DNA from: Aquiflexum balticum DSM 16537
GTDB lineage: Bacteria > Bacteroidota > Bacteroidia > Cytophagales > Cyclobacteriaceae
Assembly (NCBI RefSeq): GCF_900176595.1
Contig: NZ_LT838813.1
Location: 1,736,001-1,800,000, forward strand
DNA: 64,000 bases
Direction of reading: 5' to 3'
In this document: positions 17,443 to 26,155 of the stretch, piece by piece
Position numbering within the stretch: the first letter of the stretch is position 1
Layout: every line of letters starts with the position of its first letter
Program-made: the position numbers and the translations under genes
The notes under the pieces: model-generated
What the model was told of the DNA's origin: nothing
What the model saw: only the letters and a program-made list of their open reading frames with translations
Databases searched by the model: none

Positions 17443-18639
17443 ATGAAAACACTATCTAAAACCTTTCTTCTTTTTTTGATCCCTTTTGTTTTCGCTTGGT
17501 CTTGTTCTGAAGACAAAGATGACAACCAAGGACCTCAGCTACCAGTGACCCAGGAGGATATAGCTGTGATAGATAATCAAATCTCGCAGTTTATATCTAA
17601 ATGGGAATACCCGGGTGCCACTTTGGCAATTAGCAAAAATGGCAAACTCGTTTATTCCAAAGCCTATGGTTTGGCGGATGTGGAAGCAAACCAATCCATG
17701 ACCACCGACCACAGAATGAGAATAGCCAGTATTTCCAAAACATTTACCGGTATCGCTATTCTCCGATTGGTCCAAGATGGCCAATTAGGCCTTGATGACA
17801 AGGTATTTGGGGATGGGGGAATATTGGGAAATGATTTTGGTACAAAGGCTTATAGTGAAAGGGTAAAAAATGTAACTATCAGGCATCTTTTGCAAATGAC
17901 AACAGGTGGTTGGGTTTTGGCAAATGACTGGGATGCCATTGACAGCAGTCCTAATTTGAACAACAAACAGTTCTTCGATTGGATGCTTGACAATGCACTA
18001 CTCAAATATGATCCGGGGACCCGTTACTGGTATGTCAATACCAACTATTTTGTCGCAGCAAGAGTCATTGAGAAAGTTAGTGGTAAATCCTTCTTTCAAT
18101 TTATGAAAGATGATTTTTTGGATCCATTGGAGATCAATTCAGCGATAATGGCAAAAAGAAATCTTGCTGATAGGTTTCCTAATGAGGTCAAGTATTATGG
18201 TTTGGGAAATATCAAGGGATTTGAATATGGCTTTAATATAGAAAGAAGGGACGGTGATGGAGGGATGGTCATTTCGGCAAAAGATCTGTTGAAATTTGTA
18301 CTTGCCATCAATGGGCGACCTGATAGAACTCAACTCTTGGAACCGGCCATCCATCAGGAATTTGTCAAAGGTTCAGGTCCCAGTCCGCTCAACAACACCT
18401 TCGGTCTAGGCATAGTCAAAAGTCAAAATGGTATCAGTTTCAGTGGGGCACTTCCAGGAACTCGTACAGTATTCCAAACCAACAGTAACACAGGACTTGC
18501 GGCTGTGCTCTTATTCAATGGCTGTGTGGACTATACCAATGCCACGCTTTGGAATAATTTTAACCAAGAATTTTTTGCGCTGGCTAATTCTTTGGTTTCC
18601 CAAAACACAAATGTTTATAAGGATATCGATCAGTTTTAG
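17443..18639 (+). CDS. serine hydrolase, class C beta-lactamase / DD-peptidase fold, lipoprotein
   Basis: A 398-residue protein with a lipoprotein signal (Cys21, AWSC). The beta-lactamase-type core has Ser96-x-x-Lys99 (SISK) as nucleophile and base and Tyr197-Val-Asn199 (YVN) as the second motif. The third motif (KTG-like) is weakly expressed as FSGALPGTRT. Such esterase/DD-peptidase-like proteins are abundant in Bacteroidota, and a true beta-lactamase role cannot be inferred. It acts in the periplasm or at the outer-membrane face. It is divergent from the fucosidase gene and has its own terminator. Confidence 0.85.
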   Translation: MKTLSKTFLLFLIPFVFAWSCSEDKDDNQGPQLPVTQEDIAVIDNQISQFISKWEYPGATLAISKNGKLVYSKAYGLADVEANQSMTTDHRMRIASISKTFTGIAILRLVQDGQLGLDDKVFGDGGILGNDFGTKAYSERVKNVTIRHLLQMTTGGWVLANDWDAIDSSPNLNNKQFFDWMLDNALLKYDPGTRYWYVNTNYFVAARVIEKVSGKSFFQFMKDDFLDPLEINSAIMAKRNLADRFPNEVKYYGLGNIKGFEYGFNIERRDGDGGMVISAKDLLKFVLAINGRPDRTQLLEPAIHQEFVKGSGPSPLNNTFGLGIVKSQNGISFSGALPGTRTVFQTNSNTGLAAVLLFNGCVDYTNATLWNNFNQEFFALANSLVSQNTNVYKDIDQF

Positions 18640-18669
18640 ACATTTAGGATAAATTTTTTAAAAGAAAAA

Positions 18670-18697
18670 GGCCAAAGAAATTTGGCTATTTTTTTTG
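18670..18697 (+). terminator. intrinsic terminator after the serine hydrolase
   Basis: A 6-bp stem GCCAAA/TTTGGC with a GAAA loop (18671-18686), followed by TATTTTTTTTG. It lies 31 bp after the stop. The rest of the 290-bp gap to the sigma-factor gene shows no open frame. Confidence 0.85.
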
Positions 18698-18883
18698 ATG
18701 ACATTTTAATGACTTTCCGATGTATGGCTATAAACCAACAATAAAAGAAATGAAGCACCAATCAAAAGTATTAGCTTTTACCTTGGTTTTCCGTGTCTCC
18801 AATTCATACAATGAAACAGAAGAAAATATTCTTGAATAATTGATTTATGATATAAATTAAAATTAATCTAAAACAATAAAAAT

Positions 18884-18914
18884 TTGGGGTAAAAAACATT
18901 TAATTGTATATTTC
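18884..18914 (+). promoter_or_regulatory. candidate Bacteroidota promoter of the ECF-CHAT operon
   Basis: A TTG at 18884-18886 and a TATATTTC at 18907-18914 match the Bacteroidota TTG / TAnnTTTG consensus at 20-bp spacing, with one mismatch in the last base. It lies 15 bp upstream of the sigma-factor ATG, so the leader would be very short. This is pattern matching only; autoregulation by the ECF factor itself is equally possible. Confidence 0.35.
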
Positions 18915-18929
18915 TGTAATTTTCATACC

Positions 18930-19487
18930 ATGCAGCAATATACTTTTCAAAAACTCACCCAAATTGAAATTCTTGAAGGAATTAAAAATAATGATGCTGA
19001 TATCATTCAGGGAATATATCAGGATCAATATCCTAAGGTTGAAAAATTTGTCCTTTCCAATAATGGAAATTCTCAAGAAGCAAAGGATATATTTCAGGAG
19101 GCTTTTGTGGCTTTGTGGAAAAATATCAAGAGTGATCGGTTTACGCCTGAAAACAGTACCGCTATTAACGGGTACCTTTACCAAATAGCCAAAAACAAAT
19201 GGTTGGATCAACTTAGGTCATCGAAATTTAGAAAAACCGTTCCTTTGGAAAGTTACCATGAAGGAATGGATGAGGAAATAGAAGATAGGGAGTCAAAATT
19301 GAATCAAATTGACTCTTCCTTCAAAAATCTGGGGAAAAACTGCAAGGAATTACTGACCCGGTTTTATTATAAAAAAGAAAGTATGTCAAGAATCGCCAAA
19401 GCATTTGATTGGACAGAGGCTACTGCCCGAAACAACAAATACAGGTGTATTCAGCGACTGAAAGAAATGCTCATCACAAAAGAATAA
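18930..19487 (+). CDS. ECF-family RNA polymerase sigma factor
   Basis: A 185-residue sigma-70 of the extracytoplasmic-function type. Region 2 (about residues 20-90) includes AKDIFQEAFVALWKNI and INGYLYQIAKNKWLDQLR, the core-binding and -10 recognition helices. A linker leads to region 4 (about 125-180) with a helix-turn-helix reading SRIAKAFDWTEATARNNKYRC. There is no region 1.1 or 3. It probably directs RNA polymerase to its own operon in response to an envelope or metabolic cue. It is followed after 10 bp by a membrane protein of anti-sigma-like layout. Confidence 0.93.
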   Translation: MQQYTFQKLTQIEILEGIKNNDADIIQGIYQDQYPKVEKFVLSNNGNSQEAKDIFQEAFVALWKNIKSDRFTPENSTAINGYLYQIAKNKWLDQLRSSKFRKTVPLESYHEGMDEEIEDRESKLNQIDSSFKNLGKNCKELLTRFYYKKESMSRIAKAFDWTEATARNNKYRCIQRLKEMLITKE

Positions 19488-19497
19488 AGAACCCAAA

Positions 19498-20268
19498 TTG
19501 AAAAATAACAATCATATATCGCAAGAAGAATTTGAAAAGTTCGAAAGATTCATCCTTGGTCATATGGCAGACCAGGAAAGGATAGCTTTCGAAAAAGAAA
19601 TCGCCTCAGACAAGATACTGTCCCAAAAATTGGAGGATATGAAAGTCATCTTGGAAGGGGTTGAGGAGGCGGCCTTCAGAAACAATCTTGATAAAATTCA
19701 TCAAGAATTGGAGTTGGATACCTCAAAACCTACGGAAATCAAAAAACCTGATTTTATAAAAGAAAATATCCACTTATTCCCTTGGAAACCTATTTCAATT
19801 GCTGCTTCATTGCTTTTGACTATCGGATTTTTTGTTTGGTTGTTTCTTCTGAAACCTGATCCAAATGAAAAATTGTTTTTGGCATACTTCCAAGCAGATC
19901 CGGGATTGGTGACGGCTATGAGTTCAGCATCCAATTATGAATTTGACAGGGCAATGGTGGACTATAAATCAGCCAACTATCAGGAGGCAATTACCCGTTG
20001 GGAAAAATTAATTCAGGACAAACCAGAAAACGACACGTTACAGTTTTTCCTTGGCGCTTCACATTTGGCCCTCAAAAAAGCTGACCCTGCCATCTTCTAT
20101 TTCGATGCTGTGGCTACCAATGAAAATTCAAACTTTCAAAAAGACGCCATTTGGTATTTGGGATTGGCCTATGTTCTTGAAGGAAAAGAAGACCGAGCGG
20201 TAGAAGTTCTGCTTCAAAGCCAAGATCCCCAAGCTATTGAATTGTTGAAAGAACTAACGGAAAAGTGA
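19498..20268 (+). CDS. membrane TPR protein, anti-sigma-like
   Basis: A 256-residue protein in three parts: a cytoplasmic acidic helical segment of about 97 residues, one transmembrane helix (about 99-119) and a periplasmic domain with two or three TPR-like helix pairs (YKSANYQEAITRWEKL, FFLGASHLALKKADPAIFYF). The layout, and its position right behind an ECF sigma gene, suggest an anti-sigma factor whose periplasmic TPRs sense or bind a partner. It lacks a recognisable zinc-binding anti-sigma HxxxCxxC motif. The start is TTG 19498, 10 bp after the sigma stop; the first ATG (19564) would discard the conserved EEFEKFERF segment. Its stop overlaps the next GTG (GTGA). Confidence 0.75.
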   Translation: MKNNNHISQEEFEKFERFILGHMADQERIAFEKEIASDKILSQKLEDMKVILEGVEEAAFRNNLDKIHQELELDTSKPTEIKKPDFIKENIHLFPWKPISIAASLLLTIGFFVWLFLLKPDPNEKLFLAYFQADPGLVTAMSSASNYEFDRAMVDYKSANYQEAITRWEKLIQDKPENDTLQFFLGASHLALKKADPAIFYFDAVATNENSNFQKDAIWYLGLAYVLEGKEDRAVEVLLQSQDPQAIELLKELTEK

Positions 20269-23200
20269 AAAAGACAGCTTTAATCGGTTTCTTATGTTTT
20301 TTTTTGCCCGGACTTCTATATGGGCAAACAGTCGATGAGCGATTGGCTGAAGTCCAAAAGGCGATCAATGAGGACAATTTGGACAGTGCGATTATGTTGT
20401 TTGATACACATACAAACTTTTATATTATAAAATCTGAATATTTGAATCTCAGTTATTTTGTTCCGCTTGCAGGATTTATTGCCAACAAGCAAAGGGACAT
20501 GCAATATGGAATGGACCGGGTCCAATATTGGTTGGATTTTATCAGTGAAAAAAGCCAGGATCCAAGAGTATTGAGGCAAGCTCACCTGGAATCACATCGG
20601 TATTTTATGTTTGCCGGAAAGATTCAAATGGCATACGACGCCAATCAAAGAGCCTTGGACCTTACCTATCAAATCCCTGACCATACCCCTTCCGAATGGG
20701 CGATCATAGAACGCAATCTCGGTGTCCTTGCTACCCAATTGAATGATTTTGGACTTGCCCGCTCTCATACCCTTAAAGCCTTGGAGGGATTTGATACTGA
20801 CCCTAACACCAGTTCCGAAAGTCGCTTTAATATCCTCAATGATTTGGGAGTCTCCTATTGGTATGCCTCTATTTGGGATTCTGCGGAATATTATTGGAAA
20901 GAGGGCATCGCATATTTGGATCAAATGGAAAACAATCCCACCAACCAACTTTACCGAAAGGCAATGATTGAAGGGAATTTGGCAGCCGTATATGATGTCA
21001 AAGGCAAACTTGATGAAAGTGTTAAAATGGTCAAGTCATCCATCGCAAACAGCAAAGCCTTTGCCGATCAGGCTACAGATGATCCCAAGCGGGATCGGGC
21101 CATGTTATCTATTTTTTACAGTTCGATGAACTTGGGAATTACCTATAAAAGCATGGGGAATTACCTACAGGCACTTCAAATCCATGAACATACCCTGAAG
21201 GAAAAGGAAAAATATTTCCCTGCAGGGCATCCTGAAATCACAGAAAGTCTTATCATGGTAGGTCAGGTCCATAATTATTTGATGAATTATGATGAAGCTA
21301 AAAAATTCCTGTTTCGGGCCATTGATGATCTCTATGCAACGGAAGAAAAATTCCCCTTGCGATTGGCAGATATTTATTACACACTTGCCTTGATCGCAGA
21401 AGGGGAAAATGAAATTGACGCTGCAAAAGAATATTATAAAACAGCTTTGAAATACTTTCAACAGACCAATAAAGAATCATTGGATTTTGTTTTCTTGGGT
21501 TTTTTGGGCCACGCCGCTGATTTTTTCTCTCTTCATGGAGAGCATGATATGGCGAAGCAATTGTCAAACATGGGCTATGAATACACCAAAAAAACCAATG
21601 GTATCAAATCACTACCAGGTTTTCACCAGGTAATCAACAAAAGCCGTGTATCCTACAATTTGGGAAGTTATGCTTCAGCCAGATCAGAGGCGGAAGAAGG
21701 AATGGGAATTCTTACCCACCTTTTGGAGTCCGTTACCAATCTTACCGATTCAGTGAGAATTGAATATGAAAAGCCGATGGCATATTTGCTCAAGTGGAAG
21801 TCAGATTACAAAATGACAAAAGAGCGATCCGTTTTTTACCTCGAATCAATGTTAAAGGAACTGAGGCAGGGGATTAAACTTTTAGAAAAACGAAAGGCAA
21901 TGCTTTCTGACAGTGAGGATTTGGGGGTTTTGCTTTCCCAAAACCAGGAATTGATCAATTTTGTCAAGCAGATCGAATTGGAATTATATGAAAAAACGGG
22001 AGATGAAAAATACTTAGATCAATTGATCGCAACCCACGAATCCAGTGTATATACAAAAATCCGTGCCCAACTCAACCAACAAAGACAAGTGAGGTTCAGT
22101 GGCGTACCGGAATCCATCATTGAAGCTGAATCCATGATTAAGGATGAATTAGGTTACATCCTTTCCGAAGGAGGTGATATGGAAGAATTCATGGAAGTTT
22201 CCTCCAAATGGGAAAATCATTTGAAAATGCTCAAATCAAATTACCCGTCCTATTACCAATCCAGATATGGGGATATAGAAGAAGGAGAGTTGGTATTTCC
22301 AAAGGAAAGGCAAATTGTCCGATATCTTTTTGTAGGGGAGGACCTAAAGGCCATCGTGATCAATAAGGGTAACAAGAAGCTTTATTCATTGAATTTCAAT
22401 CCCGAATTGGTCGAAAAACTACCTTCCCTGTGGCATGACCAAACAGCCTTAGGAGCTGTTACTTATCAACTATATCAACAGCTTTGGCACCCTTTTGACG
22501 ACAACCTGAATGATTCAAGGGTTTTGATTATACCTGATGGCATGCTTTTTAATTTGAGTTTTGACTTGTTGACAGACAGGGAAATCAAAACTTATGAAGA
22601 ATTCCTCATGTACAGTTTACTTGCCAAACATGACATTTCTTACCAGTATAGCTTGTGGTTGGGTTTCACCAAAAGTTCGAATGACATAAGTGATACCTAC
22701 GTTGCATTCGCTCCAGGTTTTTTGGATCGGATGAAGGAAAATTACCTCAAATCGATACAAGATACTTTAAGTTTGGACAAACCCTATCTTTCTCTTTTGC
22801 CTCAGCCATTTACCATAAATCTAGCCAACAAAGCGGCAAAAACATTCGGAGGAAACATTTTTGCCTTTGAAGAATCCACCGCAAAAACATTCCGTGAAAA
22901 GGCCGCCAAAAACAAAATCATCCATATCGGAACACATGCAGAATCCAACAATATAAGCCCGGTTTTTTCCAAACTTATTTTTGCCAAAAATAATGACCCA
23001 TTGGAAGAGGATAATGCATTATATGCTTATCAAATTTACAACACGGATATGCAGTCAAACCTTACTTTACTCACTGCCTGTGAAACAGGAAAACCTGTTT
23101 ATCAACCGGGAGAGGGTATGATATCGCTTTCACATGCTTTTCAATATGCCGGATCCGAGAGTCTTTTGACCAGTCTTTGGAAAGTAGATGAAAAATCGAG

Positions 23201-23462
23201 CATGGAAATCACCGATTACTTTTTGGAATTTTTGGCGGAAGGAATGGCCAAGGATAAGGCACTTAAAGAGGCCAAGCTCAAATACTTGTCCACTGCAACA
23301 GGCCGGACACTTTCTCCTCAGTATTGGGCGGGATTGGTATTGCTTGGAGATGTAGAACCGATTTCAGGTTTGGTGAAAGGTTACAATTGGATTTTATTGA
23401 CTTTAGGGATAACTGTTTTCCTAACCTTTCTCTTTTTGATATACAGAATCAAATTTCGGTAA
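20265..23462 (+). CDS. TPR-CHAT protein (caspase-like), signal peptide and C-terminal membrane anchor
   Basis: A 1065-residue protein starting at GTG 20265, overlapping the previous stop by 4 bp. It has a signal peptide (FLCFFLPGLLYGQ), a long TPR array (about residues 25-560, e.g. NLGITYKSMGNYLQALQIHE) and a linker. A CHAT domain (about 650-1030) follows, with the caspase-clan dyad His891 (HIGTHA) and Cys939 (TACETG) 48 residues apart, and SLWKVDEKSS and YWAGLVLLGD as family hallmarks. The last 25 residues form one transmembrane helix with a basic end. The CHAT domain is thus predicted to lie in the periplasm, tethered to the inner membrane. CHAT proteins are cysteine peptidases in several defence and signalling systems. 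The substrate is unknown; the neighbouring lipoprotein is a candidate. Confidence 0.9.
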   Translation: MKKTALIGFLCFFLPGLLYGQTVDERLAEVQKAINEDNLDSAIMLFDTHTNFYIIKSEYLNLSYFVPLAGFIANKQRDMQYGMDRVQYWLDFISEKSQDPRVLRQAHLESHRYFMFAGKIQMAYDANQRALDLTYQIPDHTPSEWAIIERNLGVLATQLNDFGLARSHTLKALEGFDTDPNTSSESRFNILNDLGVSYWYASIWDSAEYYWKEGIAYLDQMENNPTNQLYRKAMIEGNLAAVYDVKGKLDESVKMVKSSIANSKAFADQATDDPKRDRAMLSIFYSSMNLGITYKSMGNYLQALQIHEHTLKEKEKYFPAGHPEITESLIMVGQVHNYLMNYDEAKKFLFRAIDDLYATEEKFPLRLADIYYTLALIAEGENEIDAAKEYYKTALKYFQQTNKESLDFVFLGFLGHAADFFSLHGEHDMAKQLSNMGYEYTKKTNGIKSLPGFHQVINKSRVSYNLGSYASARSEAEEGMGILTHLLESVTNLTDSVRIEYEKPMAYLLKWKSDYKMTKERSVFYLESMLKELRQGIKLLEKRKAMLSDSEDLGVLLSQNQELINFVKQIELELYEKTGDEKYLDQLIATHESSVYTKIRAQLNQQRQVRFSGVPESIIEAESMIKDELGYILSEGGDMEEFMEVSSKWENHLKMLKSNYPSYYQSRYGDIEEGELVFPKERQIVRYLFVGEDLKAIVINKGNKKLYSLNFNPELVEKLPSLWHDQTALGAVTYQLYQQLWHPFDDNLNDSRVLIIPDGMLFNLSFDLLTDREIKTYEEFLMYSLLAKHDISYQYSLWLGFTKSSNDISDTYVAFAPGFLDRMKENYLKSIQDTLSLDKPYLSLLPQPFTINLANKAAKTFGGNIFAFEESTAKTFREKAAKNKIIHIGTHAESNNISPVFSKLIFAKNNDPLEEDNALYAYQIYNTDMQSNLTLLTACETGKPVYQPGEGMISLSHAFQYAGSESLLTSLWKVDEKSSMEITDYFLEFLAEGMAKDKALKEAKLKYLSTATGRTLSPQYWAGLVLLGDVEPISGLVKGYNWILLTLGITVFLTFLFLIYRIKFR

Positions 23463-23512
23463 TTTTTTTGATGACATTCTCTTTTGGATTCGATGTATGG
23501 ACATAATCCCTA

Positions 23513-26017
23513 ATGTTTATCATCATGAATTTCAAATCTACACTCCTTTTGCTGCTTGCATTTTTTCTTGCCATCAATTCATGTAAAGACACTGAAGAAC
23601 CGAACTTACCCGTAAATGGTGACTCAGATATTAAAAATGTTCCCACTCTGGATGTGTCTATAATAATTCCGGACGGAACGACCCTCGACCTTTCAGGTTC
23701 AAAGGTTTTGGCAAACACCTTTGATTTTGCGGTAAATGAATCCAAAAAATCCAAAATTGCACTTCAGCCAGGTCAGACCCAACTTGCTTTTTTGTTGGAT
23801 AAGGATGAAAATGTTTTGCTTTCAGGTTTTATAAATGAAGCCAAAAAAGAGATTTCTGTGGCTTCATCAGCAGAAGTTTTGCTTTATTATGGCTCAGGTG
23901 CATTTATTCTGCCTTTTGAATTCAGAGAAAGATATTTGGATAAGGTCTCCGAATTAGCCGTTTTTGATCAATTCACCCAAGATCTTGAATTGGCTTTTAA
24001 GCAAAATCCATCTGCTTTTTCAAATGGAAGTTTCAGGCCCATCCTCAATGCCGCCCTAGAAGAAATAGTTAAGGATATTGAGCCTCTGGATATTAAAGCC
24101 CGTCAGATCAACTTCGAACCGAATGGAATTCAAAGTGGAATACAGGTTTTTGATAACGATTTCCAATCTGTCTATCTGAGGAATTACTATAGAAGGAAGG
24201 CTCATGCTTTTCTATACAAAACCGCTTTTAAAAATAAAGAAGGTATTGAAACAATTTTAAAAGAAGCTATTGCTTCAGGTGACATCACAGACGTCCAACA
24301 GCCAGTGGATGCGACGAAATCAGTTTCTGGATTTTTGGGAACCCTTTCGGATGGATTGGCAGGACAAGGTATACAGTATGCGAAAACGGATTCCCCCCCG
24401 ATCAATGTCCCCTTAGGTGAAAATGAATTAGAAGCAACCTACGAACTTCGTGTCATTGGACCATCACTTGGTATAAATCTGGATCTATTGCAGCTTACTT
24501 CTAAAGAAAAAGAAAAATGGGAGGACTTGATGATCGAAACTCTCTTTATGGACATCGTCATTCCCCTGATGTCTGAAGTCTTTTCGGCTGCAGGTGATAT
24601 GGCAACGGAAGAACATTCGAAAATTATCGCTGCTGCTGTCAAAAATGTAGCGGATTTCACTCCATTTTACAAGGAACTATACCAAACAAAAGACTTGACC
24701 AAATTTGTGTCCGATATAATGGATTATTTTATAAGTGATAAGGTAAACAGTGATTTTCAGGAGGTAATAGCTGACCTGATGACAGAAAGGGCAATGCAAA
24801 ACGGAAGTTGGGAAGTCGACCTGAATGCCAAATATAGGGAGGAGATGAAAAAAGCCCGCTTTTTAAAAGTTCTGAAATATATTGACTTGGCTATCAAAGG
24901 CGCAGATTTTTCGAAAATGATAGGAGAGATCAGTTCCTCCTCTGCTATGGAAAAGTTTAAGGTTAAAGCTGTCGCCCATGATATCACTTTAAGTCCGAAA
25001 GAGGCTTCCATTGTGACTTTTTCAAATCAAGAATTGACTGTCAATACCAAAACCCAACTTGGCGACGGTGAGGCTTTTCTTTACAAATGGTCCACTCCTG
25101 GTAAATATGGGAAGATCAGGGATAATTTGGGTAACAATGGGACTGAATTTGAAAATGGTCAAAAAACCATTACCTATCGGGCAGAAACCCAATCATCCAA
25201 CCTGCCTGATGATGCAGTTGAGGAAGTTATGGTCACCGCTTATGTCAAGCAGGGATCCAATCTTACAAAAATCGGAGAAACGAAGGCATTGATAACGATC
25301 AAACCTGCAAGGCTGGAAGTTAAACCGAAAAACGTAACCCTTAGCGGAAAGGAAAAGCAAAAAGTCAAATTGTATGTCGAATGGGCAAATGGAGATGCTT
25401 TTTACAAGGCAAATGATCCGACTTTTGATTATAAATTTGAGTGGATAACCGATGGACTGTATGGCAATTTTGAAGGAGGTTTGAGGAGTGTAACGACTTT
25501 GGTACCTTACCTTTCCTATCAGGCTTTGGATGAGGATGTAAAAAGTGCAACCGAAAAGGTAAAGGTTAAAGCTTACTTAAAGTCCAAAGATTCCAATAAT
25601 TGGACCCTTTATGACGACATCGAAGGAAGTGTACAGGTTGAAAATGACGAATTAAAAAAGGTAATTTATGTGAACCTTACACCAAGACCATGGGGTCCTA
25701 CAGTAGTTGGTAATTATACTAACTGTGGAGCTTCCACATTATTTCTTATTCCCCCTTACGAAAATGCTGTCAGCTATTCGGCAACGATCATTTCCTTTTC
25801 TCCTAGACTAAATCCCCATCCGGAAGGAACTACCAGAACCTGGCAGGAAAATCCTGCTTTATTGAAAGATGGATTCTATGAATTTGCCGAAAGGTCCGCA
25901 GGAGCAGTAAGTTCGCCTACCTGGTTGTTTAATGCAGGCGACTGCAGTCCATATATTGCCAATGCCAATTCAAGAAGAGGAATTGCTAAGGTCGTTATTA
26001 CTTTAAAAAAACCTTAA
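23513..26017 (+). CDS. large lipoprotein with Ig-like repeats, unknown function
   Basis: An 834-residue lipoprotein (lipobox AINSC). Residues 40-330 form a domain I do not recognise, with a beta-rich head (LDVSIIIPDGTTLDL) and a helical body. A helix-rich middle (330-470) is followed by two Ig/PKD-like modules (about 480-600 and 600-720) and a terminal beta domain with paired cysteines (TNCGAS, AGDCSP). There is no catalytic motif. It starts 50 bp after the CHAT gene with no terminator in between, so it is probably the last gene of the operon and may be the surface effector or the CHAT substrate (inference). ATG 23513 or 23525 are both possible starts. Confidence 0.75.
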   Translation: MFIIMNFKSTLLLLLAFFLAINSCKDTEEPNLPVNGDSDIKNVPTLDVSIIIPDGTTLDLSGSKVLANTFDFAVNESKKSKIALQPGQTQLAFLLDKDENVLLSGFINEAKKEISVASSAEVLLYYGSGAFILPFEFRERYLDKVSELAVFDQFTQDLELAFKQNPSAFSNGSFRPILNAALEEIVKDIEPLDIKARQINFEPNGIQSGIQVFDNDFQSVYLRNYYRRKAHAFLYKTAFKNKEGIETILKEAIASGDITDVQQPVDATKSVSGFLGTLSDGLAGQGIQYAKTDSPPINVPLGENELEATYELRVIGPSLGINLDLLQLTSKEKEKWEDLMIETLFMDIVIPLMSEVFSAAGDMATEEHSKIIAAAVKNVADFTPFYKELYQTKDLTKFVSDIMDYFISDKVNSDFQEVIADLMTERAMQNGSWEVDLNAKYREEMKKARFLKVLKYIDLAIKGADFSKMIGEISSSSAMEKFKVKAVAHDITLSPKEASIVTFSNQELTVNTKTQLGDGEAFLYKWSTPGKYGKIRDNLGNNGTEFENGQKTITYRAETQSSNLPDDAVEEVMVTAYVKQGSNLTKIGETKALITIKPARLEVKPKNVTLSGKEKQKVKLYVEWANGDAFYKANDPTFDYKFEWITDGLYGNFEGGLRSVTTLVPYLSYQALDEDVKSATEKVKVKAYLKSKDSNNWTLYDDIEGSVQVENDELKKVIYVNLTPRPWGPTVVGNYTNCGASTLFLIPPYENAVSYSATIISFSPRLNPHPEGTTRTWQENPALLKDGFYEFAERSAGAVSSPTWLFNAGDCSPYIANANSRRGIAKVVITLKKP

Positions 26018-26091
26018 TTTTCTATTTTGTATATCCTAAAAAATAATTTCTAGACATTCAATTTTAGGAATCTTATAATTAGAAATTTGAG

Positions 26092-26120
26092 ATTCAGGGG
26101 ATATTCCCCTGAATTTTTTT
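26092..26120 (+). terminator. intrinsic terminator closing the CHAT operon
   Basis: A 10-bp perfect stem ATTCAGGGGA/TCCCCTGAAT with a 3-base loop and a T-run. It lies 74 bp after the lipoprotein stop and 36 bp before the alanine racemase start, so it separates the two. Confidence 0.93.
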
Positions 26121-26155
26121 ATTGAGGCTTCGACCAAATTTTATAATTTGCCGAT

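Noticed and set aside
17443-18639. Calling the serine hydrolase an antibiotic-resistance beta-lactamase
   Set aside because: The SxxK and YxN motifs are shared with esterases and DD-peptidases, and the third motif is not clear.
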